NCBI RefSeq assembly: GCF_004917075.1
Contig: NZ_SSYB01000001.1
Span: forward strand, 851,478 to 915,477
Direction of reading: 5' to 3'
Source of the DNA: Geomonas edaphica
GTDB taxonomy: Bacteria > Desulfobacterota > Desulfuromonadia > Geobacterales > Geobacteraceae
Length of the DNA stretch: 64,000 nt
Shown here: positions 27,043 through 36,340 of the stretch, in pieces
Layout: each line of letters begins with the position of its first letter
How positions within the stretch are numbered: the stretch's first letter is position 1
The notes under the pieces: model-generated
Databases searched by the model: none
The model's input: only the letters and a program-made list of their open reading frames with translations
What the model was told of the DNA's origin: nothing
Program-made: the position numbers and the translations under genes

Positions 27043-28515
27043 TCAGATCAAGAGGCGTACCGGGTTCTCCAGCACCTCCTTCAGGGCCTTCAGAAACTCC
27101 GCGGCATATGCGCCGTCCGCAACGCGATGGTCGGCAGAGAGGGTCACCTTCATCACCTTGGCGCTCGTCAGCACCCCGGAGCGCACCACGGGGGCGTCGA
27201 GCACCGCGCCGACGGCGAGTACGCCCGCCTGGGCGGGATGGATGATGGCGCTGAAACAGTCCACGCCGAACATGCCGAGGTTGGATACGGAGAAGGTACC
27301 GCCGTTCATCTCCTGTTCGGTCAGGGCGCCCGAGCGGGCACGTTTCACCAGGCGCTCCGACTCCTGGGCGATCTCCAGCAGGGTTAATGCATGGCACCGG
27401 TGCACCACGGGCATGAGCACCCCCTCCGGCACACCTACCGCTACGCTCACGCTGACCTCGCCATGATACGAGATGCCGTCCGGCGTGTAACGCGCGTTCA
27501 ACTGCGGGTATTGCACCAGGGCGAGGGCCACCCCCTTTACGATGACGTCGTTCACCGTGACGCGCATCCCGCCCTGTTTCAACTGGCGCCGTATCGCCTC
27601 CGCTTCGTCCATGAGGATATCCATGGTGACGCTGAAGTGCGGGATGTGCTCCCACGAATCGGCGACCGTCTTCGCCACGGCGGCACGCAGCCGGGACATG
27701 GTCCGCACCTCCTCGACGAGACGCGGCCCGGCGGCCGGCGCCGGTTCCTTGCGCGGCTGCGCTGGAGCCGCAGCACCTTCGGCCCCGGCGGTCCCCTCTA
27801 GGTCCTGCAGCAGGATGCGCCCGTCGGGTCCGCTGCCGCGCACCTGGGCGAGATCCATCCCAAGCTCGCGGGCACGCCTGCGCACCACGGGAGCCGCGCG
27901 TTCACGCCCTGCCGCCGATGGGGTGAACTCGGGGGCCTCTTTGCCGGGGGCAGGAGCCCTCGTGTGGATGTATTCCGTCGCCCCCGCAGCTGCTTTTTCC
28001 GGCTGTTCCTGATCGGTACCAGGGACAGGGGGCGCGGCCGGAGCCTGCTTCTCCCCTTCCATGGGGAAGATGTCAGCCTCTTTTGCTTCCTTTGCCCCGG
28101 CGGGGGGAGGCGCGGCCTGGGACGACTCGTCTCCTTTCTCCTGCGCCACTCGTTCCTTCTCCGGTTTCGGCTCAGGTACCTGTTCCGGCTCGGTCACCGG
28201 CTCCGGCTCGGGCGCCTGCCCGGCGCCCTGCGTCTCTTTTCCAGGTGCCTGGACCTGCGGTGCGGGAGCCCCCTTCTCCTCGGGCTTGCCTACGACGGCG
28301 ATCACTGTCCCCACCTGGACCAGGTCCCCCGGCTGCGCCTTTAGCTCCAGGATCACCCCCGACGCGTACGCCTCGAGCTCCATGTTCGCCTTGTCGGTTT
28401 CAACCTCCGCGATCACCTCGCCGCGGCGCACCTCATCCCCTACCCGCTTTTTCCAGGAGACGAGCCTCCCTTCGGTCATGGTATCGGAGAGCTTCGGCAT
28501 CACGATATCGTTCAT
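27043..28515 (-). CDS. pdhC: Pyruvate dehydrogenase E2, dihydrolipoamide acetyltransferase
   Basis: 490 residues. The N-terminal lipoyl domain (1-80) has the lipoylation lysine in VETDKANME. A long Ala/Pro/Glu linker follows, then an E3-binding domain (about 205-240, VRRRARELGMDLAQVRGSG) and the catalytic domain with SADHRVADG at the C-terminus. It transfers acetyl groups to CoA in the multi-enzyme core. It lies 9 bases after E1beta on the same strand. E1alpha is 4.5 kb away and no E3 gene is in the window. Branched-chain or acetoin complexes are alternative assignments. Confidence 0.92.
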   Translation of the reverse strand: MNDIVMPKLSDTMTEGRLVSWKKRVGDEVRRGEVIAEVETDKANMELEAYASGVILELKAQPGDLVQVGTVIAVVGKPEEKGAPAPQVQAPGKETQGAGQAPEPEPVTEPEQVPEPKPEKERVAQEKGDESSQAAPPPAGAKEAKEADIFPMEGEKQAPAAPPVPGTDQEQPEKAAAGATEYIHTRAPAPGKEAPEFTPSAAGRERAAPVVRRRARELGMDLAQVRGSGPDGRILLQDLEGTAGAEGAAAPAQPRKEPAPAAGPRLVEEVRTMSRLRAAVAKTVADSWEHIPHFSVTMDILMDEAEAIRRQLKQGGMRVTVNDVIVKGVALALVQYPQLNARYTPDGISYHGEVSVSVAVGVPEGVLMPVVHRCHALTLLEIAQESERLVKRARSGALTEQEMNGGTFSVSNLGMFGVDCFSAIIHPAQAGVLAVGAVLDAPVVRSGVLTSAKVMKVTLSADHRVADGAYAAEFLKALKEVLENPVRLLI

Positions 28516-28524
28516 GGCGGCACC

Positions 28525-29511
28525 TCAGTACGGTTCGTTCATAAGATCACGTACGCCCTGCACGATCCCGTCGAGCTGCGGGATGCACAGCTTCTCGATC
28601 TTGCGTGAGTACGGCATGGGGACGTCAAGCCCGGAGATGCGGCGCACCGGGGCGAGCAGCGTATCGAAGCACCCCTCGTAGATGCGCGAGGCGATATCCC
28701 CGCCAAGCCCCGCGCTTTTCCAGCATTCCTCGATCACAACGGCGCGGCCGGTCTTCGTCACCGACGCGAGGATGGTCTCCATGTCGAGCGGCACCAGGGC
28801 ACGCAGGTCGATCACCTCGCAGGACACCCCTTCCTTTTCGAGCGCAAGCGAGGCCTGCAGCGCCAGTATCGCCATGCGGCCGTAGCCGACGATGGTGACC
28901 TGCTCGCCGCTTTTGAGGACGTTCGCCTTCCCGAAGGGGACCAGGAACTCGGGGTCCTCCGGGACTTCGCCTTTGCTGTTGTAGAGGAGTTCGTGCTCGA
29001 GGAAGATGACCGGGTTGTCGTCCCTGATCGAGCTCTTCAAGAGCCCCTTCGCGTCGGCAGGTGTCGCCGGGTAGGCGACCAGCATGCCGGGGCAGTGCAT
29101 GAAGTAGCTCTCGAGACTCTGCGAGTGCTGTGCGCCGAGTTGGCTCCCGCCGCCCCCCGGCATGCGCACCACCATGGGGACACTCGTCTGTCCGCCGAAC
29201 ATGTAGCGCACCTTAGCCATGTGGTTCACGATCTGATCCATGGCGAGCAGGGCGAAGTTGACCGTCATCAGTTCGGCCACCGGTCGAATCCCCCCCATGG
29301 CCGCCCCGACGGCGACGCCTACGATGGTGTTCTCGGAGATCGGGCAGTCGCGCACGCGCAGTTCGCCGAACTCGGCCAACAGTCCGCGGGTCACCTTGAA
29401 GGCCCCCTCGTACTGTGCCACGTCCTCGCCGTAAACCACGACGTTCTTGTCACGCCGCATCTCCTCTTTAAGCGCCAGGTTGATGGCGTCACGGTAGGTC
29501 ATCTCAGCCAT
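28525..29511 (-). CDS. pdhB: Pyruvate dehydrogenase E1 component, beta subunit
   Basis: 328 residues from the ATG at 29511 (GGAGAGGG upstream). It has the transketolase pyrimidine-binding domain (YGEDVAQYEGAFKVTRGL, ENTIVGVAVGAAMGG) and the transketolase C domain (VTIVGYGRMA, EVIDLRALVPLD). It pairs with E1alpha to decarboxylate pyruvate with thiamine diphosphate. It is first in a two-gene operon with E2. The alpha subunit gene lies beyond secF and an antiporter that run the other way. Confidence 0.93.
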   Translation of the reverse strand: MAEMTYRDAINLALKEEMRRDKNVVVYGEDVAQYEGAFKVTRGLLAEFGELRVRDCPISENTIVGVAVGAAMGGIRPVAELMTVNFALLAMDQIVNHMAKVRYMFGGQTSVPMVVRMPGGGGSQLGAQHSQSLESYFMHCPGMLVAYPATPADAKGLLKSSIRDDNPVIFLEHELLYNSKGEVPEDPEFLVPFGKANVLKSGEQVTIVGYGRMAILALQASLALEKEGVSCEVIDLRALVPLDMETILASVTKTGRAVVIEECWKSAGLGGDIASRIYEGCFDTLLAPVRRISGLDVPMPYSRKIEKLCIPQLDGIVQGVRDLMNEPY

Positions 29512-29687
29512 ACACCCTCTCCATTGATGCAGTTGTTGGTCTTTCGAGTACACACAAGGTTCCAATCTTAGCAAAGGAGCCTTGGAAAACAACGTGACAG
29601 CGACATTAAAGAAATAATGCCGCCGCCATGAAGGGCACAGAGCAAATACCTTGCAACGATTCGCTATTTACGGTACGGTCACAAGCC

Positions 29688-30041
29688 ATGAAGCCCGCCG
29701 CGACACTGTCATCGATATCCAGAACAGCCCTCCTGACATTGGTCGCTGTCTTCACCGTCGTCTTCCTCACTCAGGGAGCGGCGGTACCTGATCCCTGCCG
29801 CCTCCACACCCCGCTGCTCAGTGCAAAGCATGTAACCCGCGACACCCAGGACGCCTTCCTGAAAAACGCCGGCAAGGGTGCGCAGGTAAAGGCGGCCAAG
29901 ACTTCAGCCGCCCCCGCCCTCGCCCCGACACCACCGGCGATCAGGCTTCTTTCGTCCATTCCCGCCCACTTAACGCCCGTACGGAACCTCTTTTCTCCGG
30001 CGGACACCTCTGCCGTTTCGGCCAGAGCACCTCCAGCCTAG
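29688..30041 (+). CDS. Hypothetical secreted or anchored small protein
   Basis: 117 residues from 29688; an ATG at 29628 is also in frame. A hydrophobic N-terminal segment (ALLTLVAVFTVVFLTQGAA) looks like a signal peptide or anchor. The rest is Ala/Pro/Ser-rich with no recognised domain. No good ribosome site is seen. It may be a poorly conserved periplasmic protein or a chance frame. Confidence 0.35.
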   Translation: MKPAATLSSISRTALLTLVAVFTVVFLTQGAAVPDPCRLHTPLLSAKHVTRDTQDAFLKNAGKGAQVKAAKTSAAPALAPTPPAIRLLSSIPAHLTPVRNLFSPADTSAVSARAPPA

Positions 30042-30050
30042 CCTCCAGCG

Positions 30051-30287
30051 TCACAGCTCCACATAGTCCGCCCGTACCAGGCACGGCATGCACATCCGCC
30101 GCGACCTGCACCCTCGCCTTTTCAGGTCCTCCGGGAAAACCACCGGCAACCTTCGTTTGAAGCCGGCGGCTGCGCTGTCGTGTACCCACAGCACCGGAGA
30201 CACCCGAAAGAGCGTCCTCCCCTTCTGGATCTGAAAGAAGGTCTTGCGAGATTCGTGCAACCTCGCCTGCACCACGGGTCGGACCAT
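30051..30287 (-). CDS. Possible small hypothetical protein
   Basis: 78-codon frame with natural-looking composition (TFFQIQKGRTLFRVSPVLWV) and a C-terminal cluster of three cysteines (GCRSRRMCMPC). No ribosome site is visible and it lies between two plus-strand genes. Reported only as a candidate. Confidence 0.25.
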   Translation of the reverse strand: MVRPVVQARLHESRKTFFQIQKGRTLFRVSPVLWVHDSAAAGFKRRLPVVFPEDLKRRGCRSRRMCMPCLVRADYVEL

Positions 30288-30336
30288 TCATCCACCAAAA
30301 GACGGGGCCGGTATGCAACCGGCTCAAGGAGCGCAT

Positions 30337-31278
30337 ATGGAACTGATCAAAAACACCAGCATAGACTTCATCGGAAAACGCAAAATAAGTTTCGCCATAT
30401 CGTCGTTAATCGCCATCATCGGTCTTATCGGCTCGCTGCAGATCGCTAGGAACAAGGCAAACATGGGGATCGACTTCTCCGGTGGGACGTCGGTGCAGGT
30501 GAGTTTTGCACGGCCGGTCCCCCTCGAGCGGGTGCAGCACATCCTCTCGGAGAAGCTCAACAAGGAAGTGCACTTGCAGGAGATAACCGGTGCGAACCAA
30601 CTGTTGATCAAGGTCGGCAGGTCGGCAACCGCCTCGCTGAACGTGGCCGACACGGTTACCGCACGACTGCAGCAGGAATTTCCCGACAACGCTCTGACTG
30701 TGGAAAGCTCCAACGAGGTGGGACCGTCCATCGGCGACAAGCTCAAAAAGGATACCCTGAAGGCAGTAGCGTTCTCCATGGTCGGCATAGTGCTCTACAT
30801 AGCGTGGCGCTTCGATTTCAATTTCGGCATAGGTGCCATTGCTGCCACCTTGCACGACGTCCTCTTCATGATCGCCCTCTTCTACCTGCTCGGCAAAGAG
30901 ATAAACCTGCTATTCGTTACTGCCGTTTTGACCATTGCAGGTTATTCTTTGACCGATACGGTGGTCATCTTCGACCGGATCAGGGAGAGCCTCGGCAAGT
31001 TCGTACCCGAAGAGAAGGATGTCCTCTTCAACAGAAGCATCAACGAGGTACTGCCAAGGACGGTGATCACCTCACTCACGACGTTTCTGGCCGCCGTCTC
31101 GCTCTACATCTTCGGCGGCGCCGCAATAAACGACTTCGCGCTCGCCCTGGTATCGGGGGTGGTCGTGGCGACCTATTCCTCCATCTTCATCGCGAGCCCC
31201 ATCGTGCTGGAACTGGAGAAAAGGCAGGACGCAAGACGCTTAAAGCGGGACCTGGCAGCACCAAGGTACGAGCCGTAA
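30337..31278 (+). CDS. secF: Protein translocase subunit SecF (without SecD)
   Basis: 313 residues. The start at 30337 has AAGGAG upstream. Six membrane helices are visible. Family motifs include GIDFSGGTSVQV in the first periplasmic domain, and FDFNFGIGAIAATLHDVLF, GYSLTDTVVIFDRIRE and SINEVLPRTVITSLTT in the membrane part. SecF works with SecD and uses proton flow to pull proteins from the Sec channel. No secD is adjacent, so this is either a displaced gene or a second copy. The next gene, a Kef-type antiporter, starts 13 bases later. Confidence 0.92.
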   Translation: MELIKNTSIDFIGKRKISFAISSLIAIIGLIGSLQIARNKANMGIDFSGGTSVQVSFARPVPLERVQHILSEKLNKEVHLQEITGANQLLIKVGRSATASLNVADTVTARLQQEFPDNALTVESSNEVGPSIGDKLKKDTLKAVAFSMVGIVLYIAWRFDFNFGIGAIAATLHDVLFMIALFYLLGKEINLLFVTAVLTIAGYSLTDTVVIFDRIRESLGKFVPEEKDVLFNRSINEVLPRTVITSLTTFLAAVSLYIFGGAAINDFALALVSGVVVATYSSIFIASPIVLELEKRQDARRLKRDLAAPRYEP

Positions 31279-31291
31279 CGGGAGGAGATTT

Positions 31292-33049
31292 ATGCACGAG
31301 TTTAACCTGATCACGACGGTCACCGGCGGCTTTCTAGCCGCCCTCGTTTTCGGCTACCTGGCGCACCGCATCGGCCTTTCCTCGATCGTCGGCTTCCTCC
31401 TGGCCGGCATCGCGGTAGGCCCGCGCACCCCCGGCTTCGTGGCAGACCGGCACATGGCAGAGCAGTTCGCCGAGATCGGCGTCATCCTGCTGATGTTCGG
31501 CGTCGGGCTGCAGTTCCACTTCAAGGAACTGCTCGAGGTGCGGCGCGCCGCCATACCGGGGGCTCTGGGGCAGAGTGCGGTGGCCACCATGCTGAGCGCC
31601 CTGGTGGCGCTCGGGCTTGGCTGGAGCTGGCCTGCGGCGATCATCTTCGGCTTCGCGGTCTCCGTCGCGAGTACCGTGGTCCTTCTGCGCGTGCTGGTGG
31701 ACAACAACGAGCTGCACACCCAGGCCGGCCACATCGCGGTCGGCTGGCTCGTGGTGGAGGACATCCTGACCGTGTTCCTGCTGGTCATCCTCCCGGTGCT
31801 GTTCGGCTCGCAAGGAACCGCCGAGACGGGCCTCGCCACGGCGGTCGCCTTCGCCCTTTTGAAGATCGCGCTGCTGGTCGCGGTCACCTTCCTGGTGGGG
31901 GGGAAACTCATCCCGCGCATCCTGGAGCACGTGGCCGCGACGCATTCACGGGAGCTCTTCACCCTTGCCGTCCTGGTGCTGGCCCTCGGTATCGCCGTCG
32001 CCTCCGCCAGCTTCTTCGGGGTGTCCATGGCGCTCGGCGCCTTTTTGGCAGGGATGGTGGTGAAGCAGTCGGATTTCAGCTTCCGGGCGGCCTCCGAGGC
32101 GCTCCCGATGAGGGACGCCTTCGCGGTGCTCTTCTTCGTCTCAGTCGGGATGCTCTTCGACCCCTCCCATCTGGTGCAGCACCCGGGCCTCGTCCTCGCT
32201 ACGCTCGGCATCATCATGCTCGGCAAGCCGCTTGCCGCCCTGGTGATCGTGCTCGCCCTGCGCTACCCGCCGCGGGTCGCCCTGGCCGTCGCAGTGGCGC
32301 TCGCGCAGATCGGGGAGTTCTCCTTCATCCTCGCATCGGTGGGAAGGGATCTGAAGGTGCTCGGGGAGAGTGGCGCCAACACCATAGTGGCCGCCGCGAT
32401 CATATCGATCAGCCTGAACCCGCTTTTGTACCGCATGATCCCCGGGTTCGAGCGGCGGGCGAAGACGACCCGGTTTTGGCGTTATCTCGAGGAGCGCGCG
32501 CGACCCGGGCGGGACGGTGTCGAGACGGCCGACGAGGTGCACGGCGCCGATCGGGCCGTCGTCGTGGGCTACGGCCCGACGGGCAAGACCCTCGCCCGCC
32601 TTCTCGCGGAAAACGGCATCGAGCCCTTCGTGGTGGAGATGAACCTGCAGACCGTTCGCCAGCTGCAAAAGGAGGGAACCGCCGCCCTGTACGGAGACGT
32701 GACGCTAAGGGACACCCTAAAGACCGCCGGGGTGGCCTCCGCCGTGGCGCTCGTTTTGACTTCGGCCGGGATGCAGGGGGAAGAGGACGTGATAAAGCTG
32801 GCAAGGGAGCTGAACCCGGAGGTGCGCATCCTCGCGCGCGCCACCTACTTGCGGGATGTCCCGGGACTCTACCGCGCCGGGGCCGACGCGGTGTTCTCGG
32901 GCGAAGGAGAGGTCGCGCTCAACATGACCGAGCACATGATGCGTGCCCTCGGTGCAACGGACGAACAGATCGAACGGGAGCGGGACCGGGTCAGGGGCGA
33001 GCTGGCCGTAGCCGGCCGCCCCATCGGTCCTGTGCTCACTCACACGTAG
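31292..33049 (+). CDS. Kef-type cation:proton antiporter with RCK domain (YbaL-like)
   Basis: 585 residues. Residues 1-390 are a CPA2 exchanger domain (IVGFLLAGIAVGPRTPGFV, FGFAVSVASTVVLLRVL). A TrkA-N domain begins near 420 (RAVVVGYGPTGKTLA) and runs to about 540. It is shorter than the antiporter at 11680 and lacks its TrkA-C domain. GGGAGGAG precedes the start. It is likely co-transcribed with secF. Its 3' end overlaps the convergent E1alpha gene by 10 bases. Confidence 0.9.
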   Translation: MHEFNLITTVTGGFLAALVFGYLAHRIGLSSIVGFLLAGIAVGPRTPGFVADRHMAEQFAEIGVILLMFGVGLQFHFKELLEVRRAAIPGALGQSAVATMLSALVALGLGWSWPAAIIFGFAVSVASTVVLLRVLVDNNELHTQAGHIAVGWLVVEDILTVFLLVILPVLFGSQGTAETGLATAVAFALLKIALLVAVTFLVGGKLIPRILEHVAATHSRELFTLAVLVLALGIAVASASFFGVSMALGAFLAGMVVKQSDFSFRAASEALPMRDAFAVLFFVSVGMLFDPSHLVQHPGLVLATLGIIMLGKPLAALVIVLALRYPPRVALAVAVALAQIGEFSFILASVGRDLKVLGESGANTIVAAAIISISLNPLLYRMIPGFERRAKTTRFWRYLEERARPGRDGVETADEVHGADRAVVVGYGPTGKTLARLLAENGIEPFVVEMNLQTVRQLQKEGTAALYGDVTLRDTLKTAGVASAVALVLTSAGMQGEEDVIKLARELNPEVRILARATYLRDVPGLYRAGADAVFSGEGEVALNMTEHMMRALGATDEQIERERDRVRGELAVAGRPIGPVLTHT

Positions 33050-34017
33050 ATATCCTCCCAGACCTCGGCGTCCTCGGGCCAGGGCGACTCCTCGGCGAAA
33101 CGCACGCTCTCCTCGACCAGGGCGAGGCAGCGCCTGTCGATCTCCTCGAGCTGTTCCCGAGTCGCCAGTCCTTCTTCCAAAAGCCGGCGCGACAGGTTCG
33201 GGATCGGGTCGCGGCTCTTCCATACGTCGGTCTCCTGGACGCTGCGGTACTTCGCCGGGTCGGACATGGAGTGGCCGCGGAAGCGGTAGGTGACCGCCTC
33301 GATGAAGTAGGGGCGCTGCCGCTCGCGGACCCATTCGGCCGCCCTTTTCGTCGCCTGGTACATGGCGATCACGTCCATGCCGTCCACCTTCTCGCTCGGG
33401 ATGTCGTAACCGCAGGTGCGCCGGTGCAGCGCCGCCTGGGCCGAGGCGCGATGCACCTCGGTGCCGATGCCGTAGAAGTTGTTCTCGCAGATGAAGAGGA
33501 CGGGGAGGTCCCAAAGGCGCGACCAGTTGAGCGACTCGTGGAAGGTCCCCTGGTTCATCGAGCCGTCACCGAAGAAGCAGGCGGTGACGCGGTCCTCGTC
33601 GAGGAGTTGGCTTGCCCAGGCGAGACCGGTGGCGATGGGGAACTGGCCGCCGACGATGGCGTACCCCCCCATGAAGTTGATGTCGGGTTGGAAAAGGTGC
33701 ATGGATCCCCCCTTCCCACGGCAAAGTCCGGTCGCCTTGCCGAAGAGTTCCGCCATCACCTTTTTGGGATCGGCGCCGCGCACGATGGCCTGGGCGTGGT
33801 CGCGGTACGCGGAGAGCATGTAGTCCGTCTTCTTGAGCCCCGCCGTGCACCCAACGGCGACCGCCTCCTGCCCGGTGTAGAGATGCAGGAAGCCGGTGAT
33901 GTGCCCCTTGGAGTACTGCTCGGCGCAACTCTCCTCGAACTCGCGGCAGAGCACCATCTGCTCGTAAAATCCAACTAGCTCCTCAACCGGGAGCAGATCG
34001 CTAAGCTTTTCCGCCAT
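33040..34017 (-). CDS. pdhA: Pyruvate dehydrogenase E1 component, alpha subunit
   Basis: 325 residues. The thiamine diphosphate motif is GDGSMNQGTFHESLN. The phosphorylation-loop region RFRGHSMSDPAKYR and the YTGQEAVAVG block are typical of E1alpha. The start overlaps the end of the aconitase gene by 17 bases, so it belongs to the aconitase transcript and not to the E1beta-E2 operon. It should pair with the E1beta encoded at 28525-29511. Confidence 0.93.
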   Translation of the reverse strand: MAEKLSDLLPVEELVGFYEQMVLCREFEESCAEQYSKGHITGFLHLYTGQEAVAVGCTAGLKKTDYMLSAYRDHAQAIVRGADPKKVMAELFGKATGLCRGKGGSMHLFQPDINFMGGYAIVGGQFPIATGLAWASQLLDEDRVTACFFGDGSMNQGTFHESLNWSRLWDLPVLFICENNFYGIGTEVHRASAQAALHRRTCGYDIPSEKVDGMDVIAMYQATKRAAEWVRERQRPYFIEAVTYRFRGHSMSDPAKYRSVQETDVWKSRDPIPNLSRRLLEEGLATREQLEEIDRRCLALVEESVRFAEESPWPEDAEVWEDIYV

Positions 34018-35947
34018 GACTCTCCTCCTTCACCGCGTTCAAGAGGCCCCCGGCCAGCAGTTCGCGGCGCTCGCGCTCCGAGGCCTGCAGCAGGGTCGCC
34101 ACTTCTTGCCCGTTCACGAAGACCGGGATCTCGCTAGCCCCGCCTTGCACCAGTTCCCGCACCTTGGGAATGGAGATGCGGTCACCCTGGCCGATCCGGT
34201 CGTAGTCCGCCGGGTCACGGAAGACGAGGGGGAGGATGCCGAAGTTGATCAGGTTGGAGCGGTGTATCCTTGCGAAGCTCTTTGCCAGTTTCACCCGGAT
34301 GCCGAGGTAGCGCGGGGCGAGTGCCGCGTGCTCGCGCGACGAACCCTGTCCGTAGTTCTCCCCGCCGACCACGGCACCGTCCCCTTTTTCCGTCGCCCGC
34401 AGGGAGAATTCGGGGTCGGCCTGCTCGAAGACGAACTTGCTTATCGCCGGGATGTTGCTTCTAAACGGGAGCACCTTGTTTCCCGCCGGCATGATGGTGT
34501 CGGTGGAGATGTTGTCGCCCACCTTGATGATCACCTCGACCTCGAGGCTGTCCGGCAGCGCCTCGAATTCGGGGAACGGGACGATGTTGGGGCCGGTCAC
34601 GATCTCGACGCCGCTGCCGTCTTCGGGCGGGGTCTCGATGCCGGAATCGTCGACCAGGTAGCGCTCCGGGTTCTTCACGTCGGGCCAGGGGAGGAGCTCT
34701 TCGAGCTTGCGCGGGTCGGTGACCACGCCGAAAACGCCGGCGGCTGCTGCCGTCTCCGGCGAGCAGAGGTAGACGCGGTCCTCCTTGGTGCCGCTTCGCC
34801 CGGGGAAGTTGCGCGGGAAGGTCCTGAGCGACACCTGGTTCGTCCCCGGCGCCTGCCCCATGCCGATGCAGCCTAGGCAGCCTGGCTGGTGCACCTGTCC
34901 TCCGGCCAGAAGGAGCATCATGAAGCCCCCCTGGGCGACCACGTTCTCAAGCACCTGGCGGCTTCCAGGGTTGATGTGGAAGGAGAGCCCCTGGGCTATC
35001 CTGCGCCCATCGAGGATGCGGCAGACCGTCATGAGGTCGCGGAAAGAGGAGTTGACCGAGCTCCCGACGATGACCTGGTCCACCTTGAGCCCCTCGATCT
35101 CGGAGACCGGGACGACGTTGTCGGGCGACGAGGGGCAGGCGATCAGCGGGACCACCAGGGCGAGGTCGATCTCGTCGGTCTCGTCGTAGGTCGCGTCCGG
35201 GTCGGGCATAAGCTCGCGCCAGAGCTCGCCGCGCCCCTGCGCCTCCAGAAACAGACGGGTGTTCTCGTCGCTTTGGAAGACGGTGCTGGTGGCGCCGAGC
35301 TCCGCCCCCATGTTCCCGATGGTCGCCCGGTCGGTAGCCGAAAGGGTCGCCACACCCGGACCGTAGTACTCGATGATCTTCCCCACCCCCCCCTTCACGC
35401 TGTGGCGCCTGAGCATCTCGAGGATGACGTCCTTACCAGAAACCCACGGCTGCAGGCGGTTGGTGAGCTTCACCCCGAAGATCTTCGGGCAGGTGAGATG
35501 GAACGGGTACCCTGCCATGGCGAGGGCCACGTCAAGCCCTCCCGCGCCGATGGCGAGCTGTCCCATGCCTGCCGCGGTCGGCGTGTGGGAGTCGGCGCCG
35601 AGAAGCGTGGTTCCTGGAACCCCGAACCGCTCAAGGTGCACCTGGTGCGAAACGCCGTTGCCCGGCTTCGAGAGGTGGACGCCGAACCTTGCCGCGACGC
35701 TGGCCAGAAAGGCGTGGTCGTCGGCGTTCTTGTTGTCGGTCTGCAGCAGGTTGTGATCGACGTACTGCGCGGCGAGCCCCACCTTCACCCGGGGGATCCC
35801 GGTGGCCAGGAACTCGAGCATCGCCATGGTGCCGGTGGCGTCCTGCAAAAGGGTCTGGTCGATCCTGATCGCGATCTCCTTCCCCGGCACCAGTTCACCT
35901 TCCACGAGGTGTTCCTTCAGTATCTTTATGGACAGACTGTCGCCCAT
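34001..35947 (-). CDS. Aconitate hydratase, Aquifex type
   Basis: 648 residues. The order is the Fe-S domain followed by the swivel domain, as in single-chain mitochondrial-like aconitases. Motifs are LLGADSHTPTAAGMGQLAIG, CPSSPDNVVPV, HQPGCLGCIGMGQ with cluster cysteines, and GGENYGQGSSREHAALAPR in the swivel. It interconverts citrate and isocitrate in the TCA cycle. The size and order fit the putative/Aquifex-type subfamily known in Geobacter. AGGAGGTCTGAC precedes the start. It is followed directly by E1alpha and preceded by a DUF488 gene on the same strand. Confidence 0.9.
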   Translation of the reverse strand: MGDSLSIKILKEHLVEGELVPGKEIAIRIDQTLLQDATGTMAMLEFLATGIPRVKVGLAAQYVDHNLLQTDNKNADDHAFLASVAARFGVHLSKPGNGVSHQVHLERFGVPGTTLLGADSHTPTAAGMGQLAIGAGGLDVALAMAGYPFHLTCPKIFGVKLTNRLQPWVSGKDVILEMLRRHSVKGGVGKIIEYYGPGVATLSATDRATIGNMGAELGATSTVFQSDENTRLFLEAQGRGELWRELMPDPDATYDETDEIDLALVVPLIACPSSPDNVVPVSEIEGLKVDQVIVGSSVNSSFRDLMTVCRILDGRRIAQGLSFHINPGSRQVLENVVAQGGFMMLLLAGGQVHQPGCLGCIGMGQAPGTNQVSLRTFPRNFPGRSGTKEDRVYLCSPETAAAAGVFGVVTDPRKLEELLPWPDVKNPERYLVDDSGIETPPEDGSGVEIVTGPNIVPFPEFEALPDSLEVEVIIKVGDNISTDTIMPAGNKVLPFRSNIPAISKFVFEQADPEFSLRATEKGDGAVVGGENYGQGSSREHAALAPRYLGIRVKLAKSFARIHRSNLINFGILPLVFRDPADYDRIGQGDRISIPKVRELVQGGASEIPVFVNGQEVATLLQASERERRELLAGGLLNAVKEESHGGKA

Positions 35948-35980
35948 GTCAGACCTCCTTCGCGCGACCGCAGCCGCGCC

Positions 35981-36337
35981 CTACCTGCCGTGCCCCTGTT
36001 CCTCCAAAAGCTCCTTCAGCACCACGGCGTTGTTGTGCTCCTCGTCCTTCGCGGCGTAGAGCAGGGTCACCCTCCCCTTGCCGGCCTGCCGGGCGAGCTC
36101 GTGCAGCAGGGTCCCCTTGTCGGCGAGCTCCTCTCTGAAGCGGCGCCTGAATTCTGGCCATTTCTCCGGGTCGTGGGCGAACCAGCGCCTCAAGTCGTCG
36201 CTTGGGGCGAGGTCCTTTTCCCAGCTGTCCAGGTGAGCCGCTTCCTTTTTGATCCCGCGCGGCCAGAGCCGGTCCACCAGGATGCGCAGGCCGTCACCCG
36301 GGTCAGGTTCTTCGTACACCCTTTTCAGCGCGATCAT
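35981..36337 (-). CDS. DUF488 family protein
   Basis: 118 residues, the normal size. It shows KRVYEEPDPGDGLRILVDRLWPRGI, HLDSWEKDLAPSDDLRRWFAHDPEKW and VTLLYAAKDEEHNNAVVL, all family hallmarks. Its function is not established. It starts 3 bases after the stop of the AtaL-DUF302 gene and lies 33 bases before the aconitase gene, so a four-gene minus-strand operon is likely. Confidence 0.88.
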   Translation of the reverse strand: MIALKRVYEEPDPGDGLRILVDRLWPRGIKKEAAHLDSWEKDLAPSDDLRRWFAHDPEKWPEFRRRFREELADKGTLLHELARQAGKGRVTLLYAAKDEEHNNAVVLKELLEEQGHGR

Positions 36338-36340
36338 GGC

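Noticed and set aside
29941-30336. 131-codon minus-strand frame upstream of secF
   Set aside because: Composition is typical of out-of-frame GC-rich DNA; no start signal or domain.
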